Shown here one piece after another: positions 1-5,816 of a DNA stretch of 8,374 nucleotides. Positions within the stretch are counted from its first letter, which is position 1; the number at the start of each line of letters is the position of its first letter. A program made the position numbers and the translations under genes. Origin of the DNA: Candidatus Doudnabacteria bacterium (GTDB lineage: Bacteria > Patescibacteriota > Doudnabacteria > UBA920). The stretch is taken from positions 1-8,374 of the forward strand of contig CAIWKW010000113.1 in assembly GCA_903913365.1 (NCBI GenBank), read 5' to 3'. A model generated the notes under the pieces. The model worked only from the letters and a program-made list of their open reading frames with translations. It was not told the DNA's origin and made no database searches.

Positions 1-121
1 TTCATACTCCACACGGGCTGCGCATAGCGCAGCCCATTGTGTTTTGGGCACGAAATCAATTTTTTTATTCTGCAAGGAGAGGTTCGAACCGAAGATTTTT
101 TGGGCAAAGAGTTTTTTGGGG
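1..121 (-). pseudogene. Detached 3' tail of a serine recombinase gene (inverted copy)
   Basis: Read on the minus strand, these bases are identical, without mismatch, to the recombinase gene at 7157-7277. They encode the same tail segment (recombinase residues about 448-487, including the peptide PKKLFAQKIFGSN and then WAALCAARVEYE). No resolvase domain, catalytic serine or start codon precedes it: upstream on the minus strand lie only about 40 unrelated bases and then the stop of the DUF4037 gene. It is therefore a fragment, not a gene. The frame stays open off the left edge, so its own 3' end lies outside the window. Perfect identity implies recent duplication, gene conversion, a functional inverted repeat, or an assembly overlap at a contig end. 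Confidence 0.75.
1..121 (+). repeat. Left arm of a 121-bp perfect inverted repeat
   Basis: Base n in this arm is complementary to base 7278-n in the right arm at every position from 1 to 121. Identity stops abruptly at 122, inside a run of G. Because the match already holds at base 1, the true outer end of the repeat cannot be seen and it may extend further left. The two arms bracket about 7.0 kb that contains the whole cargo operon and most of the recombinase. Confidence 0.95.
15..35. other. Near-perfect palindrome (9-bp arms, 3-base loop)
   Basis: The arms GGGCTGCGC and GCGCAGCCC flank the loop ATA, giving a GC-rich hairpin inside the left repeat arm. It is not followed by a clean T-run on either strand (the plus side has only ATTGTGTTTTGGG), so it is not a convincing intrinsic terminator, though it may help end the leftward operon. 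The same palindrome sits in the recombinase gene at 7243-7263. Confidence 0.7.
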
Positions 122-162
122 GACGCAGGGCGCAAAACACAAACGCATAATCCCCTATTAAA

Positions 163-1257
163 TTAAATATCTTTATAAACAATTTCTAATTGCTCGCAAA
201 GTTTTAAATTTTCAGTAACATCGGTACTGTCAGTAAATTGATCAATTGCGCCAATGTTAGTTTTAATATTTTTTACTTTCGGATCTATAATTCCTTTTTT
301 AATTGCTTCGGCAAAAGTATCGGCGTGAATAACTAAATATGGCCGCCCATAATATTTTGATACTTTTGTTGAAAGTGGTTTTGTAATTTTTAACGAGTTG
401 TGGGTTTTGGCAACTATTTCATACGTTTTTGCCAAATACTTTTCTCTTTCTTTACAAGATTTAGACAACAAGACATTTCTTAATATTGGTGCCAGTTGTT
501 TGGCAATTTTGAGCTTACTAAAAGCTGTGCCAAACCATTTGCTGTACGGGTAATATTTCTTTTCCATTAAAAAGCCAAGTTTCATTAACTCCCGAACAAG
601 CCGGGAGGCAACTACCTGCGAACCCAATTCGTCACCAACATCGCCGGCCCGGCCGACAAATGCTTCTTCCTGGGAAATTTTGGTCCACTGGCAGGACAAG
701 ATATAAAGCCAAATATCTTTTGGGTAGTAGTTAAACTTTTCCCTAACTTTTGCCAATTCGCCCAAGCCATCATAAAACACTTCGCCACTAACCATTTCCA
801 ATAGTCGCTGCTGTGGGAAAGTTAGCCAATTTTCCGAAGTTGTATTTTTATTTGGGTCAAACCCCAAGCGCATTTCATAAAAAGACCTTACGGTAAATAC
901 TTTAACCATATGGTTTACTGGTCCAGAAGTAATGTTTATGGCGTGCTGCACGCCATTTGATGCGGGTGCGCTATAATTTGTTGAGTAACCCATAAATTCA
1001 TAGGGTAGATTATCAGCCAAGGCTTTGCATATTTGGTCTTTGTATTTTGGGAAGTCCTTTTCACTAAGAAAAATAAAAACACGCGGCCCCCAATGGTGGT
1101 CGCTGGAAATTTCCGTATCAAACCCCAAAACTTCACTACCCCAACCAAAAAGAGCGGCTGAATATTTTAGTTTTGGAAATTCTTTATCTAAGATAGGCTT
1201 TATTGCTTTTTGATAATAAAATTTGCTGAGCTGTAAGCCTGGAATAAATTTTGTCAT
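163..1257 (-). CDS. DUF4037 nucleotidyltransferase-like protein
   Basis: This 364-residue protein matches the DUF4037 pattern from end to end. The N-terminal nucleotidyltransferase fold shows the signature GSEVLGFDTE (about 40-49) followed by SSDHHWGPRV (51-60). G40-S41 and D53 correspond to the nucleotide/metal-binding loop. The helical C-terminal half carries the family's GDVGDELGSQV and ASRLVRELMKLGFLMEKKY segments and then YPYSKWFGTAFSKL (about 205-249). No signal peptide or membrane segment is visible, so it should be cytosolic. The substrate of this family is not known to me; transfer of a nucleotide to a small molecule is inferred from the fold. It is the last gene of the eight-gene leftward operon, and its ATG overlaps the preceding TGA as ATGA, which supports the start and suggests translational coupling. 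It ends in TAA, about 40 bases before the recombinase-tail repeat. Confidence 0.85.
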   Translation of the reverse strand: MTKFIPGLQLSKFYYQKAIKPILDKEFPKLKYSAALFGWGSEVLGFDTEISSDHHWGPRVFIFLSEKDFPKYKDQICKALADNLPYEFMGYSTNYSAPASNGVQHAINITSGPVNHMVKVFTVRSFYEMRLGFDPNKNTTSENWLTFPQQRLLEMVSGEVFYDGLGELAKVREKFNYYPKDIWLYILSCQWTKISQEEAFVGRAGDVGDELGSQVVASRLVRELMKLGFLMEKKYYPYSKWFGTAFSKLKIAKQLAPILRNVLLSKSCKEREKYLAKTYEIVAKTHNSLKITKPLSTKVSKYYGRPYLVIHADTFAEAIKKGIIDPKVKNIKTNIGAIDQFTDSTDVTENLKLCEQLEIVYKDI

Positions 1258-1790
1258 ATTTTTATTAGACCAACATTTTTCTGGATTAATTTTATCAATT
1301 CTTTGGCATCTACCTCAGGTGAGTTTATATTTTGGTATATGTGCCCCGGCCAAGACGTAATCTGGTCACGATCTTTCTGGTCTTGATCTAAGTCGATCAA
1401 TGAATGTGGTCCGCGTTCGTGAAGCCTCTGTTGCCTTAAAGCAAAAGGAACGCTTAAATGGTAAAGATATGTCGGAGCTTTCTTTAACAACTTAGCTGTA
1501 TAGCGTATTACATCATCTTCCGTCAAAAATCTTTCCCCAATTGCCAGGACTATAAAATCATCCTGCAAAAATTTATTTATGTCGTTGATAAAATCTGTCC
1601 GTGCTTTTGCAAGATCGCTTTCTTTTTTTTGCTCGCTATCCCATTTCCATGTTGGGCAATATTTTTCAACGTAAGTATCCAGATCAAGCAAAGCTGATTT
1701 TTCTCCATCAAAGATAAAATCATCTGCCACCATCTTTCCGAGAGTATTTTTTCCTGATGCCGGACCACCGTCGATTAATATGAGTTTCAT
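1254..1790 (-). CDS. P-loop small-molecule kinase (adenylate kinase-like NTPase)
   Basis: This 178-residue cytosolic protein opens with a beta strand and a Walker A loop, GGPASGKNT, at residues 8-16. Asn takes the usual Ser/Thr place and Thr follows, as in the GKGT loop of adenylate kinases. LLDLDTY (34-40) looks like the substrate-binding or Walker B acid, and the arginine-rich stretch LRQQRLHERG (118-127) resembles a lid that closes over ATP. Length and layout fit AAA_33-type or nucleotide/gluconate kinase-like enzymes that phosphorylate a small molecule. A zeta-toxin-like kinase is another possibility. The substrate cannot be told from sequence. Both its start and its stop form ATGA overlaps with its neighbours, so it is tightly coupled to the unknown protein upstream and to DUF4037 downstream. 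Confidence 0.75.
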   Translation of the reverse strand: MKLILIDGGPASGKNTLGKMVADDFIFDGEKSALLDLDTYVEKYCPTWKWDSEQKKESDLAKARTDFINDINKFLQDDFIVLAIGERFLTEDDVIRYTAKLLKKAPTYLYHLSVPFALRQQRLHERGPHSLIDLDQDQKDRDQITSWPGHIYQNINSPEVDAKELIKLIQKNVGLIKI

Positions 1791-2554
1791 AATAGCTTGC
1801 CTTTATATTTTTTCCAAATTTCCTTAGCCAGCTTTTCCTCGGAATGGTTGTAAGGATATTCTAAATAAACAATCATTTTTGTGCTAGTATCACGACAAAA
1901 TTTTACCAAATTTTTTACCGGCAAAATATGATCGGTAAAGTCCTCAAAGGTAAAATCAAATTCCGGAGCAAGGCCTTTAACAGCAGTCATAGCAACTTGG
2001 TCCGCCGACTCAAATGCTTTGACCCACATTTCAAACGGGATACCGGGAATACCGTCTTCCTTGTAGTAATCCTGTTTTTCAAGGTCTATGAGAAGAGTGG
2101 CGCCAAATAAAACCGCAATATACTCGTCCCAAGCGTGATGGCTGTAATACTCCGTAAAGTCCTGCTCACTAAAATGGCTGACTATACTGCGATTCATATC
2201 CATAATAGCTTGCTCCAACTCCTCACCCAACTCCGCGGCTTCGTCAAACTGTTTTTTAAACTCAGCAGTACCTTGTTCCCAACGCTTAAGGCCTTGAAGC
2301 TTTTTTAGTTGTTCCTCTACTGCCTCGTGCTTGGCCGAAGCTTCGGCGTATGCCGCATAGGCTGGATCTTTGGAATAATACGAAAATTCCGGATCTTCCA
2401 AGACTGGGATGTTTGCAGCCAGTTCTTTCTCCTCTTTCTCCATGCGTTCCATTTCCGGCTCAATGCCAAGTTTAAACTCGCCCGACATAATCTCGTCCCA
2501 AGTTCGGTCGACCTCCTGCTCTTTTAATTGCTGGAAATATATAGAAACGCTCAT
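1787..2554 (-). CDS. Unrecognised acidic, partly coiled-coil protein
   Basis: I do not recognise this 255-residue protein. Residues about 30-125 are rich in Glu, Lys, Ala and Gln, with heptad-like spacing (for example EAVEEQLKKLQGLK and EAAELGEELEQAIMDM), so a helical or coiled-coil region is likely. A second, more globular part follows, rich in aromatics: FTEYYSHHAWDEYIAVLFG (133-151), GIPGIPFEMWVKAFE (168-182) and PEFDFTFEDFTDHILPVKNLVKF (198-219, split by Phe-Asp repeats). The end, IVYLEYPYNHSEEKLAKEIWKKY, could be a strand plus helix. There is no signal peptide or clear membrane span. ATGA overlaps on both sides place it firmly between the APH-like kinase and the P-loop kinase, so it probably works in the same process, perhaps as a partner or adaptor. 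That role is inference only. Confidence 0.8.
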   Translation of the reverse strand: MSVSIYFQQLKEQEVDRTWDEIMSGEFKLGIEPEMERMEKEEKELAANIPVLEDPEFSYYSKDPAYAAYAEASAKHEAVEEQLKKLQGLKRWEQGTAEFKKQFDEAAELGEELEQAIMDMNRSIVSHFSEQDFTEYYSHHAWDEYIAVLFGATLLIDLEKQDYYKEDGIPGIPFEMWVKAFESADQVAMTAVKGLAPEFDFTFEDFTDHILPVKNLVKFCRDTSTKMIVYLEYPYNHSEEKLAKEIWKKYKGKLL

Positions 2555-3624
2555 AAAATTTCAGCTAAAACTTTTCCAAAATAGGTTTGGTCTAAACCTT
2601 CCTTGTTCTCCGGCAGTTCATTTTCCAAAATGGTTTTTATCATGTCTTGGTTCCAGGTTTCCGACCAATTTTCGGCTATCCATTTAATGCCGTCACTAAT
2701 AAATACCAAGTTCAATTTTTGAAGCAAATTTTTGTCCTCAAAAACATCAGGCATCTCTTCCTTAAGTAACGGCAGGAGAAAATAAAAATTTTTGCCTTTG
2801 TATTTTGGGTAGTATGGGCTGCCTTCCGTATACTGGGCCGGATTATCGATAAGCCCGAGCAGGGTTTGCAGGTTTCCGCATTTAGGGCCTTTCATTGACC
2901 AATCAAAATCTACAATCGCGGTAAGCTTGGTGCCTTGATGAATAAAATTGCCCATGCTTAAGTCGCGGTGCATTATGGTCGCTTTTTCCGATGTGTCAAA
3001 AACGCTAACGTGCTTTAAAAAATATTCCTCAACTTTTTTGACATCTTCAGGCTTACAGAGTTTTTGGCTTTTTACTTTTTCCGCATTAACTTTAAATTCG
3101 TAAGTAAAAAATTCAGCGAAAGTGGAAAAGGATTGTTTGCCTTCAAGGTTAAGCCAGCCAAAAGATTCAAACTCAACCTCACACATTCGGTTTATGGTTT
3201 GTAAAATTTGGCGGAAAATATTTTTTAATTCGTCCTGGCTTAGCTCAAAAATATCTTCCAATAAAGAGTTGCCAGGCGCGCGCTCCATTACCAAAATTTC
3301 AAAAGGAGTTTTTTCAAAATAATCGTACGCCAAAACCTTTACTACAGCCGCTTTGCCGGACAACTTTTCCGAAACAATTTTATTAGAGAGAAAATTGGGT
3401 TTATCGCCCCGGCTGACTTTAATAACCAGACCCTCTGTCACATAGGTGGCATTCATATTGCCCGGGGTAATTGTTTTTAAAACATCAGCTTTAACATCTC
3501 CAAAGCCAAGTTTGGCAAGAGCTTTGGCTAAATCGGCGGGATCAAAAACGCCTATGCGTTGTTTATATTGCGCGGCAATTTCTTTTTGATATTCGTCGGA
3601 TTCGGTATAGGGTGCGTTAGACAT
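2551..3624 (-). CDS. Aminoglycoside phosphotransferase (APH)-family kinase
   Basis: This 357-residue protein has a protein-kinase-like fold of the APH/choline kinase class. VIKVSRGD (67-74) supplies the ATP-binding lysine K69, and ILVMERAPG (110-118) is the hinge. The Brenner motif MHRDLSMGNFI (218-228) has catalytic D221 and metal-ligand N226, and IVDFDW (237-242) gives the second metal acid, D239. All key residues are present, so an active kinase is expected. The family phosphorylates aminoglycosides, choline, homoserine, fructosamine and other small molecules; membership does not prove antibiotic resistance. It is cytosolic. The ATG lies inside the end of the LysE gene (8-bp overlap) and the TGA overlaps the next ATG, so it belongs to the same transcript. 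The N-terminal 45 residues are an extra helical segment before the kinase lobe. Confidence 0.88.
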   Translation of the reverse strand: MSNAPYTESDEYQKEIAAQYKQRIGVFDPADLAKALAKLGFGDVKADVLKTITPGNMNATYVTEGLVIKVSRGDKPNFLSNKIVSEKLSGKAAVVKVLAYDYFEKTPFEILVMERAPGNSLLEDIFELSQDELKNIFRQILQTINRMCEVEFESFGWLNLEGKQSFSTFAEFFTYEFKVNAEKVKSQKLCKPEDVKKVEEYFLKHVSVFDTSEKATIMHRDLSMGNFIHQGTKLTAIVDFDWSMKGPKCGNLQTLLGLIDNPAQYTEGSPYYPKYKGKNFYFLLPLLKEEMPDVFEDKNLLQKLNLVFISDGIKWIAENWSETWNQDMIKTILENELPENKEGLDQTYFGKVLAEIL

Positions 3625-4279
3625 TTTTAGTCACTTTCATAGCCAGGACGTTATCAATTTTTCTCATTTTAAAAATTTTTATAATCCTTACTGCACCATA
3701 TCCTATAAGCAAGCATCCTACAATCAGGTTTAATATCTGGATTAATAATATAGGAACGGCACCTTTTACTAAAGAAAACAGAATCACCGAAATGCCCATA
3801 AATAAGAACGTTGCCAATCCTGTCCCCAGGCCAAAAATCAACAAGTCCCGTTTTGTGTAATTGTATTCAATAGCCTTTGCCGTAAATAAACTTGTGAAAA
3901 ACACGATGGTCATCGGGCTAAAAATTGTCAGAAAAAACACGGAAGTAAAACTTGTGAACAAATTTGTGGGAGTGGCACCGGAGACTACGGCGGCGCTGGT
4001 CCCGGTAACCCCTTTTATAATAATTGAGCCAAAAATTACAAGTACAGTAGAACTAATAATTCCAAACGCTTTTTTTATTTTGTTGTTTTCTAATAATTTT
4101 CCAACACCAAAAATTGACAGCGCTATGTAAAAATAATCTACCGTAGTGACTGCCAAAACTCCCATAAAACCGTCAGTGATAGTCCTTTGCAAAGTTAAGT
4201 TTGCAATAAAGAAAAATACCGGCCCAACCGCGAGCTGTAAAATTAATCCTATTGCCAAGCCGTTTCTAAAAATTTTCAT
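3617..4279 (-). CDS. LysE/RhtB-family exporter
   Basis: This 220-residue integral membrane protein has about six hydrophobic segments (roughly 5-28, 37-59, 70-89, 112-135, 145-172 and 177-199), the usual size and topology of LysE-type amino-acid and metabolite exporters. The N-terminal family signature is visible as NGLAIGLILQLAVGPVFF (6-23), with the conserved Gly-Pro at 19-20. In the fourth segment, where the family usually has Asn-Pro, this protein has FSPMTIVFF with Ser121-Pro122, a mild departure. The substrate is unknown; the family exports basic, neutral or modified amino acids and related compounds. Its place between a peptidase and a small-molecule kinase suggests it may expel a product or substrate of the operon. 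It starts 11 bp after the S51 gene and overlaps the APH start by 8 bp. Confidence 0.85.
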   Translation of the reverse strand: MKIFRNGLAIGLILQLAVGPVFFFIANLTLQRTITDGFMGVLAVTTVDYFYIALSIFGVGKLLENNKIKKAFGIISSTVLVIFGSIIIKGVTGTSAAVVSGATPTNLFTSFTSVFFLTIFSPMTIVFFTSLFTAKAIEYNYTKRDLLIFGLGTGLATFLFMGISVILFSLVKGAVPILLIQILNLIVGCLLIGYGAVRIIKIFKMRKIDNVLAMKVTKNV

Positions 4280-4290
4280 AAGCGTAAAAG

Positions 4291-4929
4291 CTAACTGCCT
4301 AAAGGATTATCTATGACCCTGCGAGCACCACTTTCAACAATAACAGCTTGGTTGTCTGTGAATGTTACAAAATCTAAACCTCTTTCGGCGCAGGATGCCT
4401 TTATGCTGTCTAAAGCACTTTGGAATTTTTCATTGCCCCAGTGCGGCAACGGCACAAAGCTGACCAAATTCAAACCTTCATAAATTACCGTAGGAACTTG
4501 GTCAATATGATCGGCTCGTTCAAAACCGCGTAGCGAAGGACCGGCAACAATAGCTCCAGCACTGTCACCGCCATACACAACGTCCATATCCACTAAATCT
4601 TTAATAATAAGGTCAAAGCCACTTTGTCGCATCAGCATCCTAAGATAGAAGACATTGCCGCCATTTACCCAAATAAAATCAAACTGTTCTAAGTCTGCCT
4701 TTAACCCTGCTGGATTATTTAAATACTTTTTTAAATCAATTTCTGTCAACTCCAAATTAAGCTTGCCAAGATTAGCCATTACCAGATCGTAACGATTTTT
4801 TCTGTCTTCAGGCGACTTTTGTTCAAATGCATTCGTAATCAAGGCGGTCTTAATACCACGATCTTTGCCGATCAACTTATAAAGTTCTGTTGGATTATTA
4901 ATCCCTATAGATGATAAATAAAGCTTCAT
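4291..4929 (-). CDS. Peptidase S51 family (dipeptidase E / cyanophycinase-like)
   Basis: This 212-residue protein matches the S51 class I glutamine amidotransferase-like fold. FDFIWVNGGNVFYLRMLM (83-100) is the conserved GGN segment. VYGGDSAGAIVAG (118-130) is the nucleophile elbow with S123, and FVPLPHWGN (158-166) supplies H163. These correspond to the Ser and His of the catalytic machinery of Salmonella PepE, which cuts Asp-X dipeptides. Length is close to PepE (about 230). No signal peptide is seen, so it should act in the cytosol. S51 proteins also include cyanophycinases and uncharacterised hydrolases, so the exact substrate is open. It is third in the leftward operon, 11 bp after the nucleotidyltransferase gene, with no visible Shine-Dalgarno sequence before its ATG. 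Confidence 0.85.
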   Translation of the reverse strand: MKLYLSSIGINNPTELYKLIGKDRGIKTALITNAFEQKSPEDRKNRYDLVMANLGKLNLELTEIDLKKYLNNPAGLKADLEQFDFIWVNGGNVFYLRMLMRQSGFDLIIKDLVDMDVVYGGDSAGAIVAGPSLRGFERADHIDQVPTVIYEGLNLVSFVPLPHWGNEKFQSALDSIKASCAERGLDFVTFTDNQAVIVESGARRVIDNPLGS

Positions 4930-4940
4930 AAATTAGTAGA

Positions 4941-5519
4941 TTAACTTAAATTACGGGTAAATTCCTCAACCGAAGTAACTCCTTTTTCTAAAACCGCTGT
5001 ATAAATATCAAAGCTTTTTACCTTGTCTTTATACTTTATGCCATCAAAGTAAGCTTCTTTAATTTTAAGAATAATTTCAGCTTTTTCTGGATTTTGTGTC
5101 AGCAATTGTTCAAACTTTTTTATTGAATCCAAAACCAACTTTGTATATCTTTCCCTGGGCTCTAAATACCAAACATCAAACTTCCATTCTTGGTCGTCTT
5201 CTATTACAACCAGTTCCCAATAGAAACCTAACGGCATATCAAACCCAGGGTAAGTTTGGTAATCAGCCAAAGCTACCGTTCTAAATTTTCCACTATCCAA
5301 AAACTCCTTAGTTATTTCTAAGGCCTTGGTTTTCTCAATTTTGTCCGATATTACAAGCAGGTCTAGATCTCGCCTATACATCAATCCTAATTTTAGGCTG
5401 CCTATTACTTCCACTTGCCCTAACTGAGAAAAAATCTCCACAGCCTTAGTCTGTTTGAGTATTTTGTTAGCAGTATCACAAAGATTTTGCGAATTTTTTA
5501 TTAAGCTGTTAAATTCCAT
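4941..5519 (-). CDS. Nucleotidyltransferase-fold protein
   Basis: This 192-residue protein shows a minimal nucleotidyltransferase (pol beta-like) active site. VEVIGSLKLGLMYRRDLDLLV (split around residue 46; whole segment 36-56) contains G40-S41 and the metal-binding pair D51 and D53. A third acid, D115, stands in EWKFDVWYL (111-119), where a strand is expected. The central part (GFDMPLGFYWELVVIED, 92-108) resembles stand-alone enzymes that transfer AMP to small molecules or proteins, such as antibiotic nucleotidyltransferases. The C-terminal part is helical. The substrate is unknown. It starts only 5 bp after the XRE gene, so the two are translated from the same message. That pairing also resembles regulator/nucleotidyltransferase toxin-antitoxin modules, an alternative that the sequence cannot settle. 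Confidence 0.78.
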   Translation of the reverse strand: MEFNSLIKNSQNLCDTANKILKQTKAVEIFSQLGQVEVIGSLKLGLMYRRDLDLLVISDKIEKTKALEITKEFLDSGKFRTVALADYQTYPGFDMPLGFYWELVVIEDDQEWKFDVWYLEPRERYTKLVLDSIKKFEQLLTQNPEKAEIILKIKEAYFDGIKYKDKVKSFDIYTAVLEKGVTSVEEFTRNLS

Positions 5520-5524
5520 AAAAT

Positions 5525-5722
5525 CTATTTTACTAAGTCATCAATACTAATACCAAAAGCCTTAGCTATTTTATTAAGGGTGTCCAGCGTTGGGTTGTCA
5601 TTTTTACCGGACTCAATTTTAATAATTGTATTATTGGCTACGTCAGCCAATCTAGCCAGCTTCTCTTGCGAAAGCTTTTTAGTTTTCCGCATTTTTTTTA
5701 AATTTCTTGATATGTTTGACAT
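5525..5722 (-). CDS. Small XRE-family helix-turn-helix regulator
   Basis: This 65-residue protein is a single HTH_3/XRE domain with nothing attached. NLKKMRKTKKLSQEKLARLA (7-26) covers helices 1-2. DVANNTIIKIESGKND (27-42) carries the recognition helix and the typical IESGK turn. NPTLDTLNKIAKAFGISIDDLV closes the domain. It should bind DNA as a dimer and repress or switch transcription. It heads the leftward operon and faces the recombinase gene across 94 bp, the usual position for a repressor controlling both itself and a phage- or element-borne integrase. Autoregulation is inferred; I see no clean operator palindrome. The ATG follows a consensus-like TATAAT by about 20 bases, so its leader is very short. 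It ends in TAG. Confidence 0.9.
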   Translation of the reverse strand: MSNISRNLKKMRKTKKLSQEKLARLADVANNTIIKIESGKNDNPTLDTLNKIAKAFGISIDDLVK

Positions 5723-5816
5723 ACTCTATTGTGGTGGTAGAATTATAAGGTAGGTATTGTTTATACACTATTATGATAACATTTTTGGCGGGTTTTGAAA
5801 AATTAAATTTATCCAT
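5723..5816. promoter_or_regulatory. Divergent control region, operon and recombinase
   Basis: This 94-bp gap separates the two divergent transcription units. Besides the leftward TATAAT it holds a rightward TATGAT at 5772-5777, about 40 bases before the recombinase ATG, with no good -35. The two putative promoters overlap back to back, so one bound repressor, most simply the XRE protein, could shut both. The stretch 5759-5780 begins GTTTAT and ends ATAAC, a weak imperfect dyad that could be part of an operator; I would not call it one on this evidence. Confidence 0.4.
5742..5747 (-). promoter_or_regulatory. -10 box for the leftward operon
   Basis: On the minus strand this is a perfect TATAAT, 19 bases before the XRE ATG, so a transcript starting about 7 bases downstream would have a leader of about a dozen bases. 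The hexamer 17 bases upstream (TAGTGT) is a poor -35, so the promoter may be weak or rely on the -10 alone. No Shine-Dalgarno sequence is seen before the ATG. Confidence 0.45.

Noticed and set aside
15..35. Hairpin as a rho-independent terminator of the leftward operon
   Set aside because: The stem is good, but the minus-strand sequence after it (GTGTGGAGTATGAA) has no T-run, so the standard terminator pattern is not met.
78..95. Possible tRNA remnant because of GGTTCGAACC
   Set aside because: The bases on either side do not pair as a T stem on either strand, and no acceptor or anticodon arm can be built nearby.
2551..3624. Calling the APH-like gene an aminoglycoside resistance gene
   Set aside because: The catalytic motifs fit the broad kinase superfamily, but nothing in the sequence fixes aminoglycosides as substrate, so no aph symbol is given.
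936..4130. Short open frames of 60-92 codons overlapping the leftward operon genes
   Set aside because: All are shadows of genes with clear domains and continuous coupling, and none has a motif of its own.
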